A stretch of DNA of 64,000 nucleotides from the NCBI RefSeq assembly GCF_034190915.1, contig NW_026947493.1:42340501-42404500 (forward strand). The letters run 5' to 3'. Shown here piece by piece: positions 55,801 to 64,000 of the stretch; position 1 is the stretch's first letter, and each line of letters opens with the position of its first letter. A model generated the notes under the pieces. The model was not told where the DNA came from. It ran no database searches and saw nothing but the letters and a program-made list of their open reading frames with translations. Both the position numbers and the translations under genes were made by a program. Source of the stretch: Cavia porcellus. Its lineage: Eukaryota > Chordata > Mammalia > Rodentia > Caviidae.

Positions 55801-57179
55801 CTATGCAGGGAATTTCAATATAATAATAAAATTGCCTAAAGTCTATCTTTTTTTTGCATTTAGACAATATTTGCCAAAATGTATATAACACAAAAACTTA
55901 CCATATTAACCATTTTAAGTATGTAAGTTGGTTTCATCAAATACATTGATACTATTGTACAATCACTTATAATTTTTGGGAAAATTTGAAGCTCCTATTT
56001 TTTCTTTAAAAGCAAAATGGCTGTCAACTCTGAGCTCTAATCTTTTTGTCTAGTAAGTACAAATCTTAGTATATTTGTAAAATACGTGACAATTAAAGCT
56101 TCTGCATTTGATATGTACTTTCAAATATAGCTGTTTTAAAACTAAAGAATTAATTAGGATAATAATGATCATTTATTCATTATTACCTAATTAGACTGAA
56201 AATAAGCATTGAATAGAGGGGAAGTCATAAATATGATCCATTCTGATTCTCAGATATTTTAGGTGTTTCAGAGTGACAGGTGACAAGTTTTGGGACATGT
56301 GTTCAAGTCTAGGTTTGTCTAATGCTATCCTTTTTACTCTTACATGCTACTTAATTATTTTTAAGTTTTCTCATTTTCTAAAAACAGTTTGTTCTCTATT
56401 GTCAGTGTAATGGTTGTAATACTACTCTATTGCAGGCACAGTGTCAAGATGAATATGACATTTTCTTGCCCCTTAAGCTGGTCTATCTTTAGTGAGAAAG
56501 GAAAACAATGCAACCATTTGAGTAGTTTTAACATACTGACTGATACTTTTTGTATTGGTTTTGTTTTGCCAGTATAATTCACATGGTTTTGTTAGATAGG
56601 AGGTAATGGATGGAAGGGTGTGGACTAATGAGATTCAAGAGTTTTTCTAGTTTTTACTTTGTGGCAAACCCTACGTTGTGTCTACAGGGTCTGCTCAGCT
56701 TATATTCTCCCTATGTAAGTGGTAGCAAACTCCTTTTCTGCTTCTAGTGGCTTGAGGAGAGATACTCTATTTGGTTCAGTGCATGAGAAGACTTAAGTGG
56801 CAAAGACAGGAATGAATGGGGTAGGGAGAGGGCTCTATAGATGTAAATGAGGGTAAGAAATGTGAAGAGTTGCTGTATATGGTGGAGTAGATTTGTAAGG
56901 TGCAGTGAATCTCTGTCTTACTGGAAAGTCAATCTAGTCTGCAATACATGTTGAGCTGTGTAAGTTCTGTGGTTCCCTTGCAGCTGATGGAGTGTGTTAC
57001 TGCGATGGGGATGAAGTGGTCCCCGAGTTTATCAGAGAACCAGGACTCAATAAGTCAGTGTGAAACTATAGTGTTGTGGTTATCTCTGCAGTGATTTCCT
57101 GGCCGTATGGGTAGGGAGGGAGCTTGCAGATTAAATTCTTATGAGTCAAGAGGGTAAGAATGAGGAGTACATTGTTTTA
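55801..57179. other. Unassigned sequence with a possible MIR remnant
   Basis: 56260-56385 weakly resembles the 5' half of a MIR. The rest has no repeat or gene signal. Confidence 0.4.
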
Positions 57180-57620
57180 ATTTTATAAATAATGGAATGT
57201 GACATTTTTCTGCACCTGAGCAGTGAAGGATAAAATTCTTGCTTGCTACACAAATAAACAAGGAATTGTAGCACAGAGTGATAAGTAATGTTGAAGAAAG
57301 CATCCAGTTCAGGGAGCACTCAGGCAGAGGGCAGAAGGCCTTCTGGGAGGAGATGTCTAAACCAAGAATGAAGAGCATTAGCCAGAAGAAGGGGAGAAGA
57401 ATGCTCCAGGAAGAGTGAATGAAGGCACAGCAGCCAAATGATTGAAAAAGGAACGCCTGAAATGGTAGATGCAAGTTCAAGTAAACCAAGACAGATCAGG
57501 TACATGCCACACTAGGAAGTTAGGAATTTACCCTGAAGACAATGAGGGAAGCAATAGATATGTTTTATGCAAAACAGGATGAGAGATTTTAGAAGAATCA
57601 CTCTGGTTTCCAACAGAAAA
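57180..57620 (+). repeat. Possible ancient mammalian repeat
   Basis: 'agggagcactcaggcagagggcagaaggcc', 'aatttaccctgaagacaatgaggg' and 'agaagaatcactctgg' follow an order I associate with old dispersed mammalian repeats. The family cannot be named. Confidence 0.35.
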
Positions 57621-58688
57621 GGAGTGCGTGATAAGAAGGAAAGCTCTGTTTGTGATTTGTCTGCTGGAAGTTCATGGACTGGCTGCATCATACTATCGTT
57701 AGGGTTGTAGGAGAGAATCTATTCCATGTTTTTCTTCTAGTTTCTGGTATTGCTGACAATCATTAGTATTCCTTGGCTTGTAGATGCATCACTTCAATTT
57801 GTGCTTCTATCATCACAGGATGTTCTCTTAATGTGTCTGGGTATCTTCACATCATCTTGTCTCTGTGTCTATTTCTTTTGCCTCTTATAACGAAGGCACA
57901 GATTGGATTTAGGAAGTCCTACCTAGTATGACCTCATCTTACCCAGTTATATATATGGAGACCCTTTTCCAAATAGTCACTTGTTGTGACTTTGGGAAAG
58001 ACATGAGACATGAGAGGAGGGATGATATTCCACCCCAAACAGTTTCGTGTGAGTATCCAAAGCTGGTCACCGCTGACAGCTCTATGGGACCAGCCACTGC
58101 CACATCAGTTATTTTCCTGCATTAAGTCTACCCCATATAAGGAGGGACCAAAATATTCTGAAATTATGATCCCTTGGGTTGTTTTTACATAGATTATTGT
58201 AGAGATCCACCTGGACTTTTTCAGATCTGGAAGCCATTATTGAGGTTCCAAAGAATAAAAAGTGCATGCCATGGTGTCCATGGAAACAATGGATATTTTC
58301 AATTTAACATAACCTAAAGGGTTTCAAGAAATAAAAGTCAAGGTTTAAAGACACAACGTTATGTAAATATCCGTATCAATTTTATGAAATGCTAAAGAAG
58401 TTGAGCAATTAACTGTTTTAGAAAGGGGAAATACTTTTATTATAAATTTGAAATCAAAATTTCTCTACAATTTGGAAGCTTATCAGAAAATTTTTTAAAA
58501 ATCTCATATCATATCTACCAAAGTGTTAAAACCAGGCATCAATCTAGTTTCATTCTTAATATGTCACATACGATTTAGTCACCTACTATATGACTTAATG
58601 TGCTATCTCACAGTCTATAGAAAGAACAAATCTCTATACATCAACAACAATGGGCAGCTTAACATTTTCCCTACTTTTAGTAAATCAT
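57621..58688. other. Unassigned sequence
   Basis: No repeat or coding signal recognised. Confidence 0.4.
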
Positions 58689-58706
58689 AAAAATAATTGT
58701 TCATTC

Positions 58707-58839
58707 CAAGATGATAATATGTAATCTATTAACAGGTGATTTCTTACTGTTATGCTTTTTTTTTGTAGTTCTGTATTATATGTAACCTTACACTGCTTTG
58801 TTTTGTTTTGTGTTTTTCTCTTTTTCCTCTTAAATAAAA
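58707..58839 (+). mobile_element. 133-bp retroposed 3' end of the A-rich-monomer family
   Basis: 'agatgataatatgtaatctattaacaggtgatttcttact' down to 'ctcttaaataaaaa' matches 33900-34035. A perfect 18-bp target duplication, AAAAATAATTGTTCATTC, lies at 58689-58706 and 58840-58857. This is a textbook 5'-truncated L1-mediated insertion. It fixes the 3' end of the family. Confidence 0.85.
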
Positions 58840-58857
58840 AAAAATAATTGTTCATTC

Positions 58858-59494
58858 TGTAAGTTCAGAGTAGGTATCTTAAATAATTACCACTGTTTCA
58901 AAGATTACACAAGGAAATAATTCAGGTATTGCTTTGGGTTTTTTGGTCTTGAATGAGAGCTGAATCCATGATGAAACATATGACATGTTTTCAAAAGAGA
59001 AGTTGTAATCATTAGTGCTCTTTTCTAATTTGTTCATAAAACTGGAGGGCTAGCAAAATAACTCTATCCACTTACTCTCAGGTCTACTTCACTCTTTGGT
59101 AAAAGCAATCAACCACATGCAAGTCCTAATGGTTCTCTATCATCTCTCAACTGATTTCCTTCATGTTAACAGAGTGACTAAAGAGACTTTGTTGAGTATT
59201 GCTAAACAATATTGCTAAACAAATTGCTATAGTATTGCTAAAATACTAACATTTAGTGTACTTACCTTTCTAAGAGAAATCTGGCATGCTAGTAACTAGG
59301 CAAAGTGTTAACCATTTCAAAAAGAAAACAAGACTGATTTAATAGTTGAATTGTTAATAGATCTATGATAGCTTCTTTGTGGGAAATATGGTCACATTTT
59401 TCTTTTTGGATATTGAAAAAGCATTGACTATCATTTTTAGAATTTTCCTAGGATCAATGACAGCAATACATACTATACAGATATAACAAGAAAT
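58858..59494. other. Unassigned sequence
   Basis: Contains a small tandem 'attgctaaacaa' repeat (59195-59245). Nothing else recognised. Confidence 0.4.
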
Positions 59495-59680
59495 CCAACT
59501 AATACTATTTTATTGAGTACCTACTCTGTGCCAGGAATTGTGTTAAGTGCTTCCTTGCAAAATCTTACTCAATTTGTATGACAAGCCTCTGAGATCAATC
59601 TTATTCTCACCCAGAGAGCCACAGTTGTTTTAATCATTTTTCCAGATCCACATAGCCCGTGTCAACCCGAAGTCTATCCA
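59495..59680 (+). repeat. MIR SINE
   Basis: 'tattgagtacctactctgtgccaggaattgtgttaagtgctt', 'gacaagcctctgagatcaatcttattctc' and downstream wording match MIR. Confidence 0.75.
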
Positions 59681-60299
59681 TTTTATATGTTCATGCTCAT
59701 AACCATGGCTTTGGTCAGCTGAGGATATCCTACAAAAGTCATTTTTGTTGCTCTTTCCTAAGTCTTATGATATTATCTGTTAAATGTCTTGCTCCTTTTG
59801 GAAACTTGTCTTATTTCTCTGTTTATCGTCGCCAGTGATTTACACAGCATTTTTATATAGAGAGTTTTCAGTAATTTCTTTCTTAAATAAATATGTGAGA
59901 AACACCTTTCACTTATCCATGACCTGTGTGTGGAAGTTAGAATAACTTTCTGCCCACTCATCCAACACCAATTTTCCTATCCATGACAATTACAGAACAC
60001 AGCTCAATTATATTGGTGTTGCTGGCAGCCAAGGGTTCTCACAGCAGTCTCTGTCATCCACTCTCAAGGGAAACCTTGGCTGACGGCTCTTTTTTCTCTT
60101 TTAGCCATTAACCTTTTACCAACTGCCAGGAATAAATTATATACGCTGTGCTGTTCGTCTTTGAATACAAATTTCTACTCTTATTGCCTATGGTCTTTTC
60201 TTTTATGAAAACATTCATATTTAAATCAATAATATATTTGAATAATATACTTAAAACTGAACATTCTCTTGACCTTAAATCTTATTTGTTAGTTCACTC
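59681..60299. other. Unassigned sequence
   Basis: No feature recognised. Confidence 0.4.
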
Positions 60300-60314
60300 A
60301 AGAAATCAAATTTT

Positions 60315-60401
60315 TTTTTTTTATTGGTACCGGGGATCGAACTCACGACCACCTGCTCGCAAGGCAGGTGCTTATCCCACTGAGCTAAATTCCCAGCCCC
60401 T
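60315..60401 (-). mobile_element. Young ID SINE with intact tRNA-Ala-like features
   Basis: The reverse strand starts GGGGCTGGGAATTTAGCTCA. The A-box (TTAGCTCAGTGGG) and B-box (GAGTTCGATCCC) are intact. The anticodon arm CCTGC-CTTGCGA-GCAGG still pairs and presents TGC, as in tRNA-Ala. A poly(A) tail (12 T on the plus strand) and a perfect 15-bp target duplication, AAGAAATCAAATTTT (60300-60314 and 60402-60416), mark it as recent. Confidence 0.92.
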
Positions 60402-60416
60402 AAGAAATCAAATTTT

Positions 60417-62879
60417 ATGTATCATTTTAATACTGTTAGAAAAAATCCTGGAGCGAGAACAAGATAATTTTTTCTTAATACTTACAGAATTTTGAATTGT
60501 GTGTATATTCATGACAGTCTCAAAAAATGAGGACAAAGAAAGCAGAAGATGATTTTAGTCTTTAAAATTGTTATTTTATCGTGGTTTTGGTTGACATGAA
60601 TCAATTCTACTCCTTCCTTCCTCTGCCTACACAGTACATACATACACACACGTACGCATGTATATGCGTACACACACACATTATCTCCCTAGCAAGGGAA
60701 ATGGATAGTAACTAGATAAAAGAGATGGACTTAGTGAATGCCAAAATCAAAGTATAACTTAGAAAGACAGTCCTCTGCTGAGACCCATAGCGAGGAAAGA
60801 ACAGGATAGAGTCTGTTCAAGTCAACCACTGAGAGGTTCTAGATGAGCCAGACCTAAAGCTGAAGGAGTGTCTGGTGTAAAGAATATACCACATGTAAGT
60901 AGAGATGTTTCTAGATGGGGATCTTTCCTTAATCCTGTCAAAGGTGTGTGTCTATTTTTTGTAATCTCCTTTGTGTTCATGCTATGTTTCTTAAAGTAAT
61001 ATATTTCGTTGTCTCTGAAGTATTATTTACACAGCTATTCAATTCATTTGATTAATTTGCTCACTAACCACCATATGACAGCATTGCTAGGTGTAAGGAA
61101 TACAAAACACGATTCAAGTCAGTCTGTTTTCAAAACATCTAATGAAGCAATAAGGCCAAAGCACCAAGTGAAGCAAATCGGCACACTTGTTTTCCATCAT
61201 AATGTAAAGAGACGCAAAGAGAAAATTCTATTTTTAAAATTCCCACAACAAGTTGGAGGAAAAGGGATACATTACTACACAGTAAGTGTGCTTTATCAAA
61301 ATACCTCTGAATATGGAATTAAATATTATAAAAACATGAATATGTCCTTACCAGGATATATGTAAATAAAAATCTCCTTTTACAGTAAAATCACACTTTT
61401 TGTAATAAATTATTGCTCACTGAATCCTTATGATTATACTACTGTTCAGTGCCATGTTTGCTTTTTCTAAATCTCTTATATCCTTTTATATACACAATAT
61501 GCACACAGAATTAACTCAGTTTTTTATTAAATATTTGAGAATAAGTTGAAAATCCTGACCTTTTACTCCTAAATAATTTTACAGACTAAAGACAACATAA
61601 ATAACCACAATTCAAAAATGAAATTCATGAAATGTAATAGCAATATATATTCCTATTATCCAATTCCTATTTTATATAAAAACTTCACCAGTTATTCCAA
61701 TAACTAGGTCCTGTACGACATTTATGTTTTTGATTCAGGAGCCAGTCCTAAATCATTCTATTCATTTGGTTGTTACCCTCTAGTCTTCTTGACTCTAGAG
61801 AACAGTTCTTCATTGTGCCTACAATGAAATGCACATTCTTCAGGGAGTAAATGTGGGTTGTTTGTAGATGTCCTTCAGCTTGGTTTGTCTGATTATTTCC
61901 CCATGTTATCTTTCAGAGATCTTCCCAAATGTCATGTGTGATCTGGAATAGGAGCCTTTGGTCTTTCTCTCAGGCTCTTGTCCTTCCTTTCCGTATGTCT
62001 GTCATTGCTCCAAATTATTCCTTGATTTAGAAGGAGGGTCTCCCTAGAATTATTGGTCTTAGGGACATTCATGCTCTTTACCTTAGTGTTATAACACCTC
62101 TAAGTAACTTGTTAGGTTTCTATGACCCAGCATCTTCCTAGATCACATTTTCTAAAGTTAGATTGTCTAGTCATAGATAATGCCACATTCAGGCCAATAA
62201 AAATCCAGGCTGGAAGTCCCACTCAAAGCCCAGATACAATTCTTGTACAGCCTTTTCTTTAATATGTGGTGCAGAGTAGAGTTCACAAGAATCTACTACA
62301 GCCCAGGTTTTTATGACCTCTTGTAAACAAATACTTGGACAAGAACATATAAATACATCTCTCAAGAACAACCAGCAATTTTCAGACAAATTCTAAATGT
62401 AGACTGATGAAAATATTATAATTTTGCAAGATTGTAACTGAGCTTAAGATGCACCCAATTTATATTACTAAATAGACCATACAGAAAACTGATACTTGGG
62501 TTACTTTATGAATTTTGGCATTCTTTAAGAAAAATAGTGAGTTCTTGCCCTTACACCTACACAATTAAAAGGCTCATTGAAATGATGTTTACAAAGACTG
62601 ATTTAGTAGTTTGGCTCTAAAGACAGGTTCCATCCACTGCTTTAAAGGGAAAAACTGCTTTTAACTTTAAAATTGGATGGCTTTCCATGCACAACGATTT
62701 TTGCTGTTTTAAGGCAGATTTTATACACTGTACCTGGTTAGAAACAGCATCCTTCAAATATGTCCTATCGAAAAGTCTAATCCCAAAACCTGCCTTTAAC
62801 ATTTTATGATTTCTGCTGACCTCTAATTATACCCTTGGTTTGCATTTTAAATATTTCCCAAAGGCCATGTTAGAAGACT
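60417..62879. other. Mostly unique sequence
   Basis: Contains a short CA/TACA-rich patch (60640-60682) and a 118-codon plus-strand frame (61009-61365) without domain features. 61740-62180 has wording of an ancient repeat ('ggtttgtctgattatttccccatg') that I cannot name. Confidence 0.4.
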
Positions 62880-63215
62880 TGGTGCCCAGCTGACATCACT
62901 GCTGGAAGGTGATGGAAACTTTAAAAGGTGGGGGTGCCTAGTAGCAAGAAAATAGGTCATGGGGATGTGCTCTTACAAGTGGGTCTAGAAACTCATGCCC
63001 TTATTTTCTCTGTTTTTTTCTCCTAGCCTTCATGAGAGGAAAATGTCTCCCTCACCCGTGCTCCTGGTGTGATATATTGCCCTATCATAGGCCCCAAAGA
63101 AATGAACTAAGTGCTATACGCTGAAATCTCTGACATCATGTGCCAAAATTAATCTTTCTTCCTTTAAGTGATTTGTGTTATTTTGTCACAGCAAGGGAAG
63201 CTGACTAATACAGAA
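62880..63215 (+). repeat. MaLR LTR (MLT1/MST-like)
   Basis: The 3' part is diagnostic: 'ccaaaattaatctttcttccttt', 'gatttgtgttattttgtcacagcaa', 'ggaagctgactaatacaga'. The left limit is approximate ('cttggtgcccagctgacatc'). Confidence 0.75.
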
Positions 63216-64000
63216 AATTGGTATCAAAAAGTGGGGTTATTATTATCATACCTCACAATGTGGTTCAGAAGACTTTGAAATTGGTTCTTGGAAGGAATTT
63301 GAATAAGTTTGGAAAAGTAGACTACCGAAGGCCTACAATGCTGTGATCAGAGCTTAACAGGGTGTTCTGGAGAGTCTCAGATCAGATCGCTGATCAAATT
63401 GCAGAGTGAAGGCTGTGTTGACAAGGTTTCAGTTGGAAATAAGGACTCTTGGGAATTGGACTAAAGGCCACTCCTATATCTTACAAATAACTTATCTTTG
63501 TTCACATCCCACAATTTTATGTGAGGCTGAGTTTACTTTAATGGGCTAGATTGTCTGGCAGAAACAACTTCAAGGCAACAAAGAATTTAAGTACTGGGAT
63601 GGCTGCTTTTGGCCAAATTTAATTGAAAACTGGGAAGAAGGAGAAGAAAGATTTAGAAACTTGCAATTTGATCAGGAAATACACAAAGTTGTAGTCAAGT
63701 AGGGTGCAGTTAGTAAAGAATTTAGTACCATTAAATGGTGCCAGATTCATAAACGTGTGAGCATAAAAACTTTCTTTTGAGAAGACCGCCTTGAGTCACC
63801 CGATGACTTTGTTTCCTTGTGTTCAGGTACTTAGGCATTCAGAAGTTATTGTTCATGCTGGTGACAAACCTTGGCATTGTCCACATGATACTGGTTTTGC
63901 ATGCATGCAAAATGAAAGAGTTGTGAGGTTACAGGGAGGCCAGTCTATGGAGATTGCAAAGGAAAGCCTAGAAAAGGCAAGCAGTGTGTGGCATTTTTGA
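63216..64000 (+). mobile_element. MaLR internal region, running off the window
   Basis: Directly after the LTR comes 'aaaattggtatcaaaaagtggggtt', the MaLR primer-site junction, then 'cctcacaatgtggttcagaagactttgaaattgg' and 'gaaggaatttgaataagtttgg'. The frame at the right edge (63791-64000) is part of this non-coding interior. The second LTR would lie beyond 64000. Confidence 0.7.

Noticed and set aside
60315..60401. Genuine tRNA-Ala gene
   Set aside because: Anticodon arm and boxes are present, but it lacks a proper acceptor stem, carries a poly(A) tail and has target-site duplications, so it is an ID SINE.

Overview
The window reads as mammalian intergenic (or deep intronic) DNA, AT-rich and built mostly from layered retrotransposons. 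I find no convincing cellular protein-coding exon. All long open frames that I can explain belong to L1 or endogenous-retrovirus remnants. The SINEs point to a rodent. There are tRNA-Ala-derived ID elements (8285, 39361, 60315), B1-like monomers (22490, 29664) and B1+ID composites of B4 type (14766, 54640). No B2 element was recognised, which argues mildly for a non-muroid rodent. The exact species cannot be fixed from the sequence.

Layout. 1-3450: a minus-strand L1 5' half, whose ORF1 is interrupted by a short A-rich retroposon, sits head to head with a plus-strand L1 5' leader. 4094-13471: a decayed class I (gamma-like) provirus on the minus strand. It has LTRs at both ends and recognisable gag, pol (RT connection/RNase H) and env-TM remnants. 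Its 5' LTR was later split by a 2.5 kb L1 flanked by an 18-bp target-site duplication. 13980-14435: long GA, GAAA and TG tracts. 14.7-22 kb: ancient repeats (old L1, MIR, L2, MaLR-like LTRs), a U6 pseudogene and unique sequence. 22-24 kb: old L1 with nested insertions. 24-26 kb: an LTR of about 540 bp in uncharacterised sequence. 28.5-37.3 kb: a minus-strand ORF2-deleted L1, then a long old plus-strand L1 carrying a younger insertion. 38.8-40 kb: old L1. 41-43.6 kb: a MaLR-like element with two LTRs. 44.1-48.5 kb: an old L1 interrupted by two younger insertions. 48.5-62.8 kb: mostly unique sequence with scattered MIR, ID/B4, a tiny hAT-like MITE and a 133-bp retroposed fragment. 62.9 kb to the end: another MaLR LTR and internal region running off the window.

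The most interesting signal is a family of elements sharing A-rich tandem monomers of about 130-160 bp near the 3' end. One copy, 45128-48255, appears to be a complete insertion flanked by AAAGGGAT. It has an L1 5' leader, an almost intact ORF1, then directly the monomer array, a terminal region and a poly(A) tail, with no ORF2. A second copy (about 28510-31800) has a different ORF2 deletion. Two short copies of about 0.5 kb (283-805 and 44214-44781) join a GC-rich head to the same kind of A-rich tail. Together they look like an L1-dependent, ORF1-only, non-autonomous lineage with still shorter derivatives. This rests on reading by eye and needs alignment to confirm.
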